Positions 1 through 8,705 of a stretch of DNA of 64,000 nt are shown one piece after another. The position numbers and the translations under genes were made by a program. The stretch comes from Pseudomonadota bacterium (GTDB taxonomy: Bacteria; Pseudomonadota; Alphaproteobacteria; SHVZ01): the NCBI GenBank assembly GCA_016195085.1, contig JACQAG010000008.1, positions 25,137 to 89,136 on the forward strand, in the 5' to 3' direction. Each line of letters begins with the position of its first letter. The stretch's first letter is position 1. Below the pieces are notes generated by a model, which worked only from the letters and a program-made list of their open reading frames with translations, was not told the DNA's origin and did no database searches.

Positions 1-155
1 TAACCTCTGCAGTTAGTCGGGGCGCTCAGATCTACTTCTTGCTCGGAGCCTGCCAATCGGGAGACCAGAAGGCGCCGTCCCGCTACGTCAATGGCACGCG
101 CGCGTAAAGTCTCGGAAAGCTTCGCCGTATCGATTGGCTTAGTGAGGGCGCTCAT
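1..155 (-). CDS. Partial gene of unknown function, cut by window edge
   Basis: An ATG at 155-153 opens a frame that runs off the left end of the window with no stop; the protein begins MSALTKPIDTAKLSETLR and about 51 residues are visible. The ATG overlaps the stop of the upstream DUF4186 gene as ATGA, the usual sign of translational coupling, so it is almost certainly the fourth gene of the leftward operon starting near 2650. I do not recognise the family. The visible part has a charged N-terminal helix-like stretch followed by a segment ending near an Asn-Cys-Arg-Gly. Its function can only be guessed from its neighbours, which look like a toxin-antitoxin or defence cassette. Confidence 0.6.
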   Translation of the reverse strand, partial: MSALTKPIDTAKLSETLRARAIDVAGRRLLVSRLAGSEQEVDLSAPTNCRG

Positions 156-760
156 CGGGGTATCGCGCCTGCATCGGGCAGTTGTGCATGTTGACGTCGT
201 GGAACCTTGATTGGATCATCCAAGAGATCGGGGACTCGCTCATCGAGGAAGAGATCAATCAGCTTGGCGCAGTACTCAAATTCCTCCCGCGTTAGCGATC
301 GCCCTTTAGGGATTGAGTGCCAGTATTCTAAGCAGGTACGACAGCAGCAGGCGGTGGCGTGTTGGGCGTAATAAATAGCATTGCCATGCAGCGGCGTTTG
401 GCGTCCGTCTCGTGGCGGGTTGGCCGACGCGAGATATTTCGCTAGGCGGTCACGTGCTGCAACCTTCAGTTTGATCCGCCCCTTGCGTTGTGCATGACGA
501 ATTGCCGTTTCGTCGATCTCTTTGTGGAAGAAGTGATGGCGGATTAGCTCGTGTTGAAGCGCTCGGAAGGTGTGCTGTGCATCCCTAAGATCACGCAAAT
601 GTACGCGCTGCCAATTAATAAGATCTGCCCCACAAGCTCTACATCTGCCCCGCTCCTCGGATGTCATCCTTTTGAGCTGCTTGAAACAATGTAAGCCGTT
701 GTCACAATCGGTTGATGTGCACTTGATCTCAAGCGGGGGAGGTTTTTGAAAGCCAGTCAT
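152..760 (-). CDS. DUF4186 family protein with N-terminal Cys-rich extension
   Basis: 202-residue soluble protein. The C-terminal part (about residues 80-180) carries the pattern I associate with DUF4186: a DGRQTP segment, then AQHATACCCRTCLEYWH, then a PKGRSLT loop and a final helix. The Cys/His content suggests metal binding; the biochemical role of the family is unknown to me. Most DUF4186 proteins are near 120 residues, so the first 80 are extra and include two more Cys pairs (CTSTDC and CRAC), a possible zinc ribbon. It starts 7 bases after the HTH-peptidase gene and overlaps the next gene by 4 bases, so it belongs to the same operon. A GAGGG sequence sits about 5 bases before the ATG. 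Confidence 0.75.
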   Translation of the reverse strand: MTGFQKPPPLEIKCTSTDCDNGLHCFKQLKRMTSEERGRCRACGADLINWQRVHLRDLRDAQHTFRALQHELIRHHFFHKEIDETAIRHAQRKGRIKLKVAARDRLAKYLASANPPRDGRQTPLHGNAIYYAQHATACCCRTCLEYWHSIPKGRSLTREEFEYCAKLIDLFLDERVPDLLDDPIKVPRRQHAQLPDAGAIPR

Positions 761-767
761 GGCACCC

Positions 768-2216
768 TCAGTGCAAGGAGCGTTCGAGAAGTTGACGATC
801 TAAGTCGCTATCGATCGCGAAGGGAAAGCGTTCAAAAAAGACATCACGGGCGATGGTCCATGGATCTGTATCGCCAGTCTGGAGATTAGCGGCAGCACCC
901 CACCAATTGATGTTCTGCCAGGAAAGGCGGAACGCCAGATAATTGGCGAGTGCTCCGATGTCGACGCCCTCGCGTTTGGCGACAGTAGGGACAACACGCT
1001 TAAGACGCTCCACGGAGTTCCGTGCCGCGGCTACGCAAGCCTGCGCCAATTCTTCCGCTCGACCATCCAACACCACGTCACCAGCGAATTGGCTGGCTGC
1101 AACCTCTTCATCAGATTTGCGACGCTCGGGCGAAGTTTCGTCGGCTTCGATAACTTCCATCGTCTCCGCCTCAGGCCGCTGCGCAGCGTGGAATAGCTCG
1201 TGGAGTAGATCGAATAGCCAGCGCGCTTCATGCTTGGAGGATTGCTTCAAGACGACAACATTGCGTCCCTGATAGCGCCAGCAGGCGCCATGGAACGTCC
1301 CCCGGTTCTTAAGCGGCAGCACTGGCACCCCGATATCCCAGGCGTAGCGTAAGGTTGAGCTGAGTGTCAGGACAGCATAGCGCTCGACAATTGCGTACCG
1401 CATTGTGCGGGCTGCAGTCGGAATAAGCGTCTTCGGCAGATTGCTCGAACCCTTGAGAACTACGACAGAAAGATAATTCGCGTACGCCGCATAAAGGGTT
1501 GTATCGGCCAGGTTACGACCGGCCGGAATCTTGAACCGCGCCTCTGCGGCTGCGAATCGGGGCGCGGCCAACGGCTGTGCACCGAAGAGGTTATCAGGAG
1601 TCCATCCGAACACGCGCCCAAGTGCCGCCGTCGCTTTCGCCGACAATGCTCCATCGTCCTCAGTGGGCACCTCTCCCGCAGCTCGAGCCGCATCGATGGA
1701 CGACAATAGGTGCGTGACCAGAAAATCACGATCAAGGCCGACCTGCCGGAGTTTGCTTACGAGACCATTGAAACTGTCGGGAGCAACCGGAAGAAGAATG
1801 TCATTTCTAATGCGTACACCGATAGCATCCGCGACTTTGCGCAGTCTCTCAAAGCTCGTCGAGGCGTAGCGCTCGGCCTCATATCGCTGAATCTGCTGTT
1901 CCTTCATCCCGAGACGGTCAGCCAAGGCTTTTTGGCTGAGACCGGCGACAATTCGAGCCTTGATTAGGCCCTCCGCCAGTTCATCAAACGAGTTAATGGA
2001 AATGACGGCCATATCCGCTGCCTTTAACCGTTCATACTCCGACAGTTCGGCACGCAGATCTTCGAGTTGACTCTCAAGAGCTTCTCGTTCTGCTTGAATC
2101 AGACGCGGATGGACGCCTTCCCTCGCGCCACCTTCCGCAGCGAGGTCGGCGAGGGCGCGACGAAAGTTGTCGGCTTCAGCTCTGGTGATCTTGTACTGAC
2201 GTTCGTTGGTGATCAT
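768..2216 (-). CDS. XRE-family HTH regulator fused to ImmA/IrrE-type zinc peptidase
   Basis: 482 residues. Residues 1-65 resemble the N-terminal helical segment of HigA-type antitoxins, residues 80-135 form an XRE helix-turn-helix (GLSQKALADRLGMKEQQIQRYE), and residues 325-385 carry an ImmA/IrrE peptidase motif with HELFH at 339-343 and a downstream Glu-containing ASQFAGDVVLDG segment. In this family the peptidase usually cleaves or senses a partner or repressor. The ATG overlaps the stop of the DUF6932-like gene as ATGA. The likely role is the antitoxin/regulator of the operon, binding the 34-bp palindrome near 2660. The order and domain make-up resemble HTH-Zn-peptidase antitoxin systems such as the one I recall as RosmerTA; that link is an inference. 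Confidence 0.85.
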   Translation of the reverse strand: MITNERQYKITRAEADNFRRALADLAAEGGAREGVHPRLIQAEREALESQLEDLRAELSEYERLKAADMAVISINSFDELAEGLIKARIVAGLSQKALADRLGMKEQQIQRYEAERYASTSFERLRKVADAIGVRIRNDILLPVAPDSFNGLVSKLRQVGLDRDFLVTHLLSSIDAARAAGEVPTEDDGALSAKATAALGRVFGWTPDNLFGAQPLAAPRFAAAEARFKIPAGRNLADTTLYAAYANYLSVVVLKGSSNLPKTLIPTAARTMRYAIVERYAVLTLSSTLRYAWDIGVPVLPLKNRGTFHGACWRYQGRNVVVLKQSSKHEARWLFDLLHELFHAAQRPEAETMEVIEADETSPERRKSDEEVAASQFAGDVVLDGRAEELAQACVAAARNSVERLKRVVPTVAKREGVDIGALANYLAFRLSWQNINWWGAAANLQTGDTDPWTIARDVFFERFPFAIDSDLDRQLLERSLH

Positions 2217-2650
2217 GGGAGACTCTTAAGATTGATCTGTAGGATTCCTTTGGGTACGCCATCGCGGTCTTTAAGAAAGAACTCACGGTAGCGAATTCCG
2301 GCCGCGGCCAGGGCAGTGGCGGGAAAGAGTTCACCGCCAAACTTGGCTTTCATGGCGGCACGCTTGTTGGAGAAGTCGAGTAGGACCGGATCAAGAAGGC
2401 TCGGATCCACTCCTCGGGGGTCCCATGCCCCGTCATAGTCGTCCGGCAGGTCTTTTACAGAGATGAAGCTGCCGTTAAGAAGGACAGACTCGCATCCTGC
2501 TCCCGCGAGGCTTTTCGCCGCTCCGAGCAGTCCGCCAACGAGACCCGTTCGGTGCGAATTTCCCGAGAAGCGAGCCACCATTTCGGTCCACGAGCTGTCA
2601 TGGACGCCGGGCGGCAAATAGCCAGTCGCTGCATCAAATGCGGGGATCAT
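2213..2650 (-). CDS. DUF6932-like nucleotidyltransferase-fold protein (putative toxin)
   Basis: 145 residues. The start was set at the ATG at 2650 because the family begins with MIPxFD followed by GYLPPGxH, which is exactly what follows. The GSFIS segment and the DDYDGAWD acidic stretch match the GSF...D-x-D core of minimal nucleotidyltransferases, with the aspartates as likely metal ligands. First gene of the leftward operon; it overlaps the HTH-peptidase gene by 4 bases. A nucleotidyltransferase-like protein paired with an HTH regulator suggests a toxin-antitoxin pair, but no activity can be read from sequence alone. Two in-frame alternative starts (GTG, TTG) lie just upstream inside the operator. 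Confidence 0.75.
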   Translation of the reverse strand: MIPAFDAATGYLPPGVHDSSWTEMVARFSGNSHRTGLVGGLLGAAKSLAGAGCESVLLNGSFISVKDLPDDYDGAWDPRGVDPSLLDPVLLDFSNKRAAMKAKFGGELFPATALAAAGIRYREFFLKDRDGVPKGILQINLKSLP

Positions 2651-2679
2651 CAACACAACAATATCGTTGTGTTGATGAT
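2646..2679. promoter_or_regulatory. Perfect 14-bp inverted repeat, operator of the left-edge operon
   Basis: Arms ATCATCAACACAAC at 2646-2659 and its exact reverse complement at 2666-2679 are separated by AATATC. The repeat covers the -10 region and the start codon of the DUF6932-like gene. A 34-bp perfect dyad is the expected binding site for the XRE-type HTH protein encoded second in the operon, so negative autoregulation is likely. Confidence 0.8.
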
Positions 2680-2687
2680 GATGTCAA
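2658..2687 (-). promoter_or_regulatory. Sigma-70 promoter, apparently leaderless
   Basis: On the minus strand a perfect TTGACA (2687-2682) is followed after 18 bases by TATTGT (2663-2658). Transcription would start about 7 bases further on, at or one base before the ATG at 2650, leaving no room for a ribosome binding site. The palindromic operator overlaps the spacer, the -10 element and the start site. Confidence 0.6.
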
Positions 2688-2929
2688 GGTTCATAGACGT
2701 ACGCGGCTCGGCACGGGCTTAAACAGCGCGACACCAACCCGCGGCGGATTGGATATGTCTGCTCAATCAATAAATTAACTAGAGATGAACATAGCTTGCG
2801 CCACTCTTACGCAACAAGCCAGGGGCACGATTACGCGCTTCCGGGCCCATCTCTTGCGCGGCTGGAAGGGTGATTCTCACCCCTACCGGGCGTCACATTG
2901 AAGGAGAGAGTCGGGGTTGGGGCGCCTTC

Positions 2930-3577
2930 CTATTCGATGCGCACCAGGATGCGGTCGTAGTCGACCGGGCCCTTCGGGCTTTCGAAGGCGATGCCGAAAT
3001 GCTCCAGCCGCCAGCCATACTCGTCGAAATCATGCCAGCGGGCGTCGAGCTCGGCGCGCGGAATGTAGCCGATGCCGAAGGTCGCGGGGTCCTCGAAGTA
3101 GAAATTCCTCTCGTCATAGCCGGTGGCGACGATGTAGTGCCCATCCTCGGTGCGCCGCTCCCAATCCGCGGGCACGCCGGAAGGTCCGTCGACCCAGGCT
3201 TGCAGCGCGATGATGACGGGAATGCCGCGGTCGATGAAGGCTTGCAGATCCTGCGTGCTCATATGCTCGAAGTCGGCGGTCTTGAGGCCGTACTCGCCGG
3301 CGACCCGTTCGATCTCCCACCAGCGCGTTCCGATCTTGCGATCGGTGCCGAGCTTGGCCATCAGCGTGTCCTGGCGCGAGTCGATACCGTAATAGGCAAG
3401 CACCGCCTGGAGCGCCGCCGCTCCGCAGGCATAGACCGTGTGCTGGCGCACATCGGGCATGGCCAGCATGCGGGGCCCGCCCGCCGCGGCCGCGGCCGGG
3501 ACGAGGAGGAGCGCCAGGCCGAAGGCCAGAACCGCCAGCGCACGCCGCCCGCCGATACACCATGGACGCCGCATCAT
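2930..3577 (-). CDS. Exported C39-like cysteine peptidase family protein
   Basis: About 215 residues from the ATG at 3577. The N-terminus has two arginines, a hydrophobic core and an AAAA segment, typical of a Sec signal peptide. The mature part carries the papain-like triad pattern of the C39-type family: VYACGAAALQAVLAYYG (catalytic Cys with helix), GHYIVATGYD (His) and YFEDPAT (Asp). Proteins of this type cleave peptides or leader sequences; here there is no ABC exporter next to it, so the substrate is unknown. It lies directly downstream of the racemase-like gene, whose stop is at 3595, and is probably cotranscribed with it. Confidence 0.75.
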   Translation of the reverse strand: MMRRPWCIGGRRALAVLAFGLALLLVPAAAAAGGPRMLAMPDVRQHTVYACGAAALQAVLAYYGIDSRQDTLMAKLGTDRKIGTRWWEIERVAGEYGLKTADFEHMSTQDLQAFIDRGIPVIIALQAWVDGPSGVPADWERRTEDGHYIVATGYDERNFYFEDPATFGIGYIPRAELDARWHDFDEYGWRLEHFGIAFESPKGPVDYDRILVRIE

Positions 3578-3594
3578 TTGCCGCCCCGCTTGAC

Positions 3595-4392
3595 TCAAAC
3601 GTGGAACAGCCGCCCGAGCCCCGGCAGCGTGTCCTTGACCCCGGCCAAGCGCAGCGCGTGCCAGGCCATCGCATGGTTGCTGGAGGTGACCGGCTTGCCG
3701 AGGGCGGCCTCGAGCGCCGCCACATGCTCGGCTACGCGCAGGCTGGTGCAGGCGACGAAGACCGCATCCACCGCCTCGTGCCGGCCGAGCTCGGCGACGG
3801 CGCTTCGGATCGACTCACCGGAGATCCTGGCGACCTCGTCGTCGTTCTCGTGATTGTAGGAGCCCATTACCGGCACGGCGAGCCCTCGCTCCTGGAGGAA
3901 GTCGCGCATCATGTGGTTGATACGCGCGATGTAGGGGGTGAGGAGCGCCACCCGTCGTGCTCCCAAGGCTTGCAAGCCGGCGACCGCTGCGGTGATCGGG
4001 CTGGTGCAGGCGATGCCTGGTCTGGCCTGGCGGATGCGCTGCCACACCTTTTCCTCGCCGATCACCATGGCCCCCGAGGTGCAGCCATAGGCGATAACGT
4101 CGAGATGCTGGCCGGGGCGGATCACCGCCGTGGCTTCGGTCAAGTCCTGCTCCATCGCCGCCAGCGTCTCCGGCGTAATGGTGCTCGAATTCATGATCCG
4201 GCTCTCGTAGAAGGCGATGCCGTCCTGGCTCAGCATGCGGCGCCACTCATATTCGATGGTGTGATCGGTGGCGAGCACGATGAGCCCGATGGCGGCGCGG
4301 TGGGCGATGCCCCGGTCGAGGGTGAAGGCAAGCTTGGTCCGGTCGACCAGGAGCCCGGCATCCTCTCGCTTACGCTCTTGCAACGCGGTCAT
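3595..4392 (-). CDS. Asp/Glu racemase superfamily enzyme (maleate isomerase/EutA-like)
   Basis: 265 residues of the aspartate/glutamate/hydantoin racemase fold. Two cysteines sit in the expected places, in YGCTSGAMVIG and VFVACTSLR, matching the two-cysteine active site of maleate isomerase and of EutA-type proteins. The region around ACTSPITAAVAGLQALGARRVALLTPY is typical of maleate isomerase relatives. It would isomerise or racemise a small dicarboxylate or amino acid in the cytoplasm. The neighbours are a D-amino-acid dehydrogenase upstream and an exported peptidase downstream on the same strand. EutA is linked to ectoine use, but no contiguous ectoine operon is present, so the substrate stays open. 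Confidence 0.75.
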   Translation of the reverse strand: MTALQERKREDAGLLVDRTKLAFTLDRGIAHRAAIGLIVLATDHTIEYEWRRMLSQDGIAFYESRIMNSSTITPETLAAMEQDLTEATAVIRPGQHLDVIAYGCTSGAMVIGEEKVWQRIRQARPGIACTSPITAAVAGLQALGARRVALLTPYIARINHMMRDFLQERGLAVPVMGSYNHENDDEVARISGESIRSAVAELGRHEAVDAVFVACTSLRVAEHVAALEAALGKPVTSSNHAMAWHALRLAGVKDTLPGLGRLFHV

Positions 4393-4432
4393 GGCGAATA
4401 CTCCGTCATCCAGACGATCGACGCCGCAAACA

Positions 4433-5683
4433 TCACGCGGCCGCCGGCATGATGCCAGCGAGATCGAGCTCGGGCTTCAGCCCACCCACGAGATCGGCCA
4501 GCACCCGGCCCGAGCCGCAGGACATGGTCCAGCCCATATGGCCATGGCCGGTGTTGAGCCAAAGGTTCCGGTAGCGGGTCGGGCCGATGATCGGCGTGCC
4601 CTCCGGCGTCATCGGCCTCAGGCCCGCCCAATAGTTGGGCTGGTCGCAGTCGGCGGCCTCGGGAAAGAGGTCGCGGGCGGATGCCAGCATGGTACGGAAA
4701 TCGCCGGGGGTGTGGCTGGTGTCGTAGCCGGCGAAGTCCGCGGTCGCGGTCAAGCGCAGGCGATCTCCGAAGCGGGCATAGGCGACGAGCTTGTCCTCGT
4801 CTACGCCGCCGATCGCCGGCGCCCGGTTGCTGCCCCGGATCGGCAGGGTCAAGGAATAGCCCTTGATCGGATAGATCGGGATCTTGATGCCGAGCGGGCG
4901 CGCCATGATCGGCGAATAGCAGCCGAGCGCCATCACATAGGCATCGGCGGTGAGCCGGCCTCGGCGCGTCTCCAGGCCGGTGATGCGATCACCCTCCCTC
5001 GAAATGCGCTCGATCGGTGTCTCGAAAGCGAAGCTGACGCCCGCTTCCTTGCAAATATCCGCCAGGTTGCGGGTGAACAGGTTGGCATCGCCGCTCTCAT
5101 CCGTGGGCGCGTAGATGGCGCCGGCGAGCTTGGCAGTGGCGCCCGCGAGGGCGGGATCGATCCGAGGAATCTCGCCGGGCTCGATCAGTCTCAGATCGAG
5201 GCCGTTGTCCTGGAGGATGCGCATCGTGGCCGCGCCGCGGGCGAACGACTCCTGGCTGCGATAGAGGTAGAGCAGCCCGCCTTTGAGCCCGTCATAGGCG
5301 ATCTTGGTCTCCGCCACCAGCTGATGCAGCGCTGCTTGGGAATAGAGGCAGAACCTGACCTTGCGCGTGGTGTTGAGCCGCGCCTTGGCGCTCGTGCAGT
5401 TGGCGAGGAATTTGAGGCACCAGGACCACATGCGCGGATCGGCACGAAGGTGCAAGCGCAACGCTTGGTCGTCGCGGAACAGCGACTTCAGGAGGATCTT
5501 CGGCGCCCGTGGGCTGGCCCAGGTATAGGAGTGGCCCGGCGCCACCAGCCCGGCATTGGCGAAGCTGGTCTCGTTCGCCGGCAGCGCCTGGCGATCGACC
5601 ACGGTCACCTGATGGCCGGCCTTGGCGAGGTAATAGGCGCTGGTGACGCCGATCACGCCGGCGCCCATGACCAGGATCCTCAT
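4433..5683 (-). CDS. dadA: D-amino-acid dehydrogenase / FAD-dependent oxidoreductase (DadA family)
   Basis: 416 residues, normal length for DadA. It opens with the dinucleotide-binding motif MGAGVIGVTSAYYLAKAGHQ and an acidic end to the second strand (VVDRQ), so FAD binds at the N-terminus. Other DAO-family blocks are YPIKGYSLTL, WAGLRPMTPEGTPIIGPT and NTGHGHMGWTMSCGSG near the C-terminus. It should deaminate D-amino acids at the membrane, passing electrons to the respiratory chain. The start at 5683 places the Rossmann motif six residues in, as usual; a much longer reading in the same frame is antisense to the acyl-CoA ligase and was ignored. It is divergent from the ligase gene at 5840. Confidence 0.9.
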   Translation of the reverse strand: MRILVMGAGVIGVTSAYYLAKAGHQVTVVDRQALPANETSFANAGLVAPGHSYTWASPRAPKILLKSLFRDDQALRLHLRADPRMWSWCLKFLANCTSAKARLNTTRKVRFCLYSQAALHQLVAETKIAYDGLKGGLLYLYRSQESFARGAATMRILQDNGLDLRLIEPGEIPRIDPALAGATAKLAGAIYAPTDESGDANLFTRNLADICKEAGVSFAFETPIERISREGDRITGLETRRGRLTADAYVMALGCYSPIMARPLGIKIPIYPIKGYSLTLPIRGSNRAPAIGGVDEDKLVAYARFGDRLRLTATADFAGYDTSHTPGDFRTMLASARDLFPEAADCDQPNYWAGLRPMTPEGTPIIGPTRYRNLWLNTGHGHMGWTMSCGSGRVLADLVGGLKPELDLAGIMPAAA

Positions 5684-5839
5684 GGCGAAAGGATGGACCC
5701 GGGCTGAGCCAGGCGCAAGGCCGGGAGGCCCGCCGCGAGGCCGGTGGCGAGAGGCAGGCGCGATCGCCGTCCCCGATGGACCGGGGCGGGCCACCTCCGC
5801 TATCGTCCGCGATAACGATAAAGCATCTGGGAGGCGCCT

Positions 5840-7474
5840 ATGCGCGGCATGATGATGGACCGGCCGCTCCTGATCCAATCCCTTCTCGAGCACGCCGCCA
5901 CCCGCCACGCCGACACCGAGATCGTCTCGCGCACGGTCGAGGGACCGATCCACCGCCACGGCTATGCCGATGCCGAGCGCCGCGCCAAGCGGCTGGCGAA
6001 CGCGCTGACCAGGCTCGGCATCGGCCACGGCGACCGGGTGGCGACGCTCGCCTGGAACGGCTACCGGCATTTCGAGCTGTATTTCGCCGTTTCCGGCATG
6101 GGGGCGGTGTGCCACACCATCAATCCCAGGCTCTCCCCGACCCAGCTCGAATACATCGTGAACCACGCCGAGGACCGCTTGCTGTTTCTCGATGCGAGCT
6201 TCCTGCCTTTGGTGGAGAAGCTCGCCCAGGCGTTCCCGTCCATCCGCTACTTCGTGGTGATGACCGACCAGGAGCACATGCCGAAGACCAGCATCAAGCA
6301 AGTGCTCTGCTACGAGGAGCTGCTGGCGGTGGAGACGGATCACTTCGTCTGGCCGAGCTTCGATGAAAACACCGCCGCCTCGCTCTGCTACACTTCGGGC
6401 ACCACCGGCAATCCCAAGGGCACGCTCTACAGCCACCGCTCGACCGTGCTGCACTCCTACGCGGTGTGCATGGCCGACACCGTCGGTCTCTCCTCGGTCG
6501 ACAGCGTCTGCCCGATCGTGCCGATGTTCCATGTGAATGCCTGGGGCATGCCCTATGCCGCGCCGATGACCGGGGCGAAGCTGGTCTTTCCCGGCCCCAA
6601 TCTGGACGGGGCGAGCCTGCACAAGCTGTTCGAGGCCGAGCGGGTCACCTTGACCCTGGGCGTGCCCACCGTGTGGCTGGCGCTGTTGAAGCACATGGAC
6701 GACAGCGCCAGCCGGTTCTCCACCCTCAACCGCACCGTGATCGGCGGCTCGGCGGTGCCGCGGGCGATGATCGAGGCCTTCGAGAACCGCTACGGTGTTG
6801 CCGTGGTGCAAGGCTGGGGCATGACCGAGATGAGCCCGGTCGGCACCGTTGGCACCTTGAAGGCGAAGCATCGGGCGCTGCCGGCCGATCGGCAGGTCGA
6901 CTACAAGGTGAAGCAAGGGCGCTTCCTCTACGGCGTCGAAGCCCGCATCCTCGATGCCGACGACCATGTGCTCCCCAATAACGGCGTGAGCGTGGGCGAG
7001 ATGGTGGTGCGCGGCCCTTGGATCGCGTCGGGCTACTTCAACGACGAGAAGGCGAGCCGCGAAGCCGTCACCGCCGATGGCTGGTTCCGCACCGGCGACG
7101 TCTGCACCATCGATGCCGACGGCTACGTGCAGATCACCGACCGGCGGAAGGACGTGATCAAATCCGGCGGCGAATGGATCAGCTCGATCGATCTCGAAAA
7201 CTTGGCGGTCGGCCACCCCGATGTGATGGAGGCCGGCGCCATCGGCATCCCCCATCCGAAATGGGGCGAGCGGCCGCTCCTGGTCGTCGTGCCGAAATCG
7301 GGAAGAGCGCCGACGGCGGAATCCATTCTCGCCTATATGGCCGACCGGATGCCGAAATGGATGCTGCCGGATGCGGTGGTGAGCGTGGCCGAGCTGCCGC
7401 ACACAGCCACCGGCAAGATTCTCAAGACCAAGCTGCGCGAGCAGTTCCGCGAGTATCGGTTGCCGACGGCATGA
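5840..7474 (+). CDS. Medium/long-chain acyl-CoA ligase (AMP-forming)
   Basis: 544 residues, an adenylate-forming enzyme. Visible motifs are [11 protein letters not shown] near residue 185 (P-loop), GWGMTEMSP near 330, [36 protein letters not shown] hinge (A8 region) and the C-terminal lysine in [10 protein letters not shown]. It activates a carboxylic acid to its CoA thioester through an acyl-adenylate. The nearest relatives by motif are AlkK/DmdB-like fatty or methylthiopropionyl ligases; the substrate cannot be fixed. A GGGAGG ribosome site precedes the ATG. It is followed closely by a TRAP uptake system, suggesting that the imported acid is its substrate. Confidence 0.88.
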   Translation: MRGMMMDRPLLIQSLLEHAATRHADTEIVSRTVEGPIHRHGYADAERRAKRLANALTRLGIGHGDRVATLAWNGYRHFELYFAVSGMGAVCHTINPRLSPTQLEYIVNHAEDRLLFLDASFLPLVEKLAQAFPSIRYFVVMTDQEHMPKTSIKQVLCYEELLAVETDHFVWPSFDENTAASLCYTSGTTGNPKGTLYSHRSTVLHSYAVCMADTVGLSSVDSVCPIVPMFHVNAWGMPYAAPMTGAKLVFPGPNLDGASLHKLFEAERVTLTLGVPTVWLALLKHMDDSASRFSTLNRTVIGGSAVPRAMIEAFENRYGVAVVQGWGMTEMSPVGTVGTLKAKHRALPADRQVDYKVKQGRFLYGVEARILDADDHVLPNNGVSVGEMVVRGPWIASGYFNDEKASREAVTADGWFRTGDVCTIDADGYVQITDRRKDVIKSGGEWISSIDLENLAVGHPDVMEAGAIGIPHPKWGERPLLVVVPKSGRAPTAESILAYMADRMPKWMLPDAVVSVAELPHTATGKILKTKLREQFREYRLPTA

Positions 7475-7530
7475 GGACTATGGTTCGCTCGACACCGCAT
7501 AACGTTGCAATGAACCGGGGAGGAGACGAC

Positions 7531-8532
7531 ATGCTGAAGCTCAGTCTGACCAAGCGGCAATTCATCGCCGGAGCGGCGGCCGTCGGCACCAGCACCTTCA
7601 TGCCGGCGATCCTGAAGGCGCAGAGCGCCATGGTGCTGCGCTGGGGCGACGTGGTGGCGCCAACCCATCCCTCGCCGCAGTCGGCCGAGCGCGCCGGCAA
7701 GGAAGTGAAGGAGAAGACCGGCGGGCGCATCGAGATCCAGAGCTTCCCCTCGGGCCAGCTCGGCGGCTCGCGCGACATGGTGGAGGCGGTCGCCTCGGGC
7801 GCGCTCACCATGGTGACCGAGGGTGCGGCCATCATCGGGCAATACCTGCCGCAGATCTCCATCATCGAGGCGCCCTATATCTGGAACGACGCCCAGCACA
7901 TGGCCCGGGCGCTCTCCTCGCCCTTGATCGACGAGCTCAACAAGACCCTGATCGAGAAGCGCGGCATCCGTATCGTCGCTGTTACCTATTACGGCAAGCG
8001 TCACCTCACCACCGGCAAGCGCGAGGTGCGCAGCGTTGCCGACATGCAGGGATTCAAGCTGCGCGTGCCCGAGGTCGACACCTTTACCGCCATGGCCGAG
8101 GCGTGGGGCGCGAAGCCGACGCCGATGAATTTCGGCGAGCTCTATCTCGCGCTGTCGCAAGGAGCCGTCGACGGCCAGGAGAACCCGCTGCCGACCATCC
8201 AGTCCGGCAAGTTCTACGAGGTGCAGAAATACCTGGTGCTCACCGGCCACATCATCACGCCCCGCCTGGTGATGGTGAACGATGCGCAATGGCAGAAGCT
8301 CGCCGACGGCGACCGGGCCATCGTGCAAGCCGCCATCCGCAGCGCCTCGTCCTGGAACGACGGCGAAATCCTGAGCCAGGAGGCGGGTCTGGCCGAAATC
8401 TTCAAGAAGGGCGGCATGACCGTGATCGAGCCGGACGTGGAGAGCTTCAAGAAGCCGGTCCTGGCAAAGCTGCCTGCCATGTTCGAGGCGAAATGGGGCA
8501 AAGGCCTCTGGGACCGCATCCGCGCGCTTTAG
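7531..8532 (+). CDS. dctP: TRAP transporter substrate-binding protein (DctP family)
   Basis: 333 residues. The ATG at 7531 follows a GGGGAGGAG ribosome site; the first 28 residues form an export signal with a hydrophobic run ending in ILKAQSA. The mature protein has the DctP hallmarks: VGTSTFMP before the cleavage region, LRWGDVVAPTHP at the start of the first lobe, the GYPLG-equivalent FKLRVPEVDTFTAMAEAWGAKPTPM with the conserved Arg that binds the carboxylate of the ligand, and QGAVDGQENP. It captures an organic acid in the periplasm for the DctQM permease encoded next. It is most likely cotranscribed with the acyl-CoA ligase. Confidence 0.92.
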   Translation: MLKLSLTKRQFIAGAAAVGTSTFMPAILKAQSAMVLRWGDVVAPTHPSPQSAERAGKEVKEKTGGRIEIQSFPSGQLGGSRDMVEAVASGALTMVTEGAAIIGQYLPQISIIEAPYIWNDAQHMARALSSPLIDELNKTLIEKRGIRIVAVTYYGKRHLTTGKREVRSVADMQGFKLRVPEVDTFTAMAEAWGAKPTPMNFGELYLALSQGAVDGQENPLPTIQSGKFYEVQKYLVLTGHIITPRLVMVNDAQWQKLADGDRAIVQAAIRSASSWNDGEILSQEAGLAEIFKKGGMTVIEPDVESFKKPVLAKLPAMFEAKWGKGLWDRIRAL

Positions 8533-8560
8533 GGTCGGGTCCTCTCCAATAACCCGATAA

Positions 8561-8674
8561 GACCCTCACCCCCACCCTCTCCCGCAATGCGGGAGAGGGA
8601 GCATGAGGATGCTCCGGAGCCCCTCTCCCGCACCGCGGGAGAGGGTGCCGAGCGAAGCGAGGTGGGTGAGGGTC
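8561..8674. repeat. Composite inverted-repeat element, copy 1
   Basis: Outer arms GACCCTCACC (8561-8570) and GGTGAGGGTC (8665-8674) are exact complements and enclose two smaller hairpins with CTCTCCCGC / GCGGGAGAG stems. It lies between dctP and dctQ. Related elements occur at 20276, 22286 and 34431. The stems could stabilise the upstream dctP message or reduce expression of the permease genes. Confidence 0.75.
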
Positions 8675-8705
8675 TGGGGACGTCGATGCTCGCTGTGCGC
8701 TTTCC

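Noticed and set aside
2870..3853. 327-residue plus-strand frame
   Set aside because: Antisense to the C39-like peptidase and racemase genes, with no motifs of its own.
5684..7402. In-frame extension of the D-amino-acid dehydrogenase reading to 989 residues
   Set aside because: The extra part is antisense to the acyl-CoA ligase and rich in His/Arg/Gly without family similarity; a proper Rossmann start exists at 5683.
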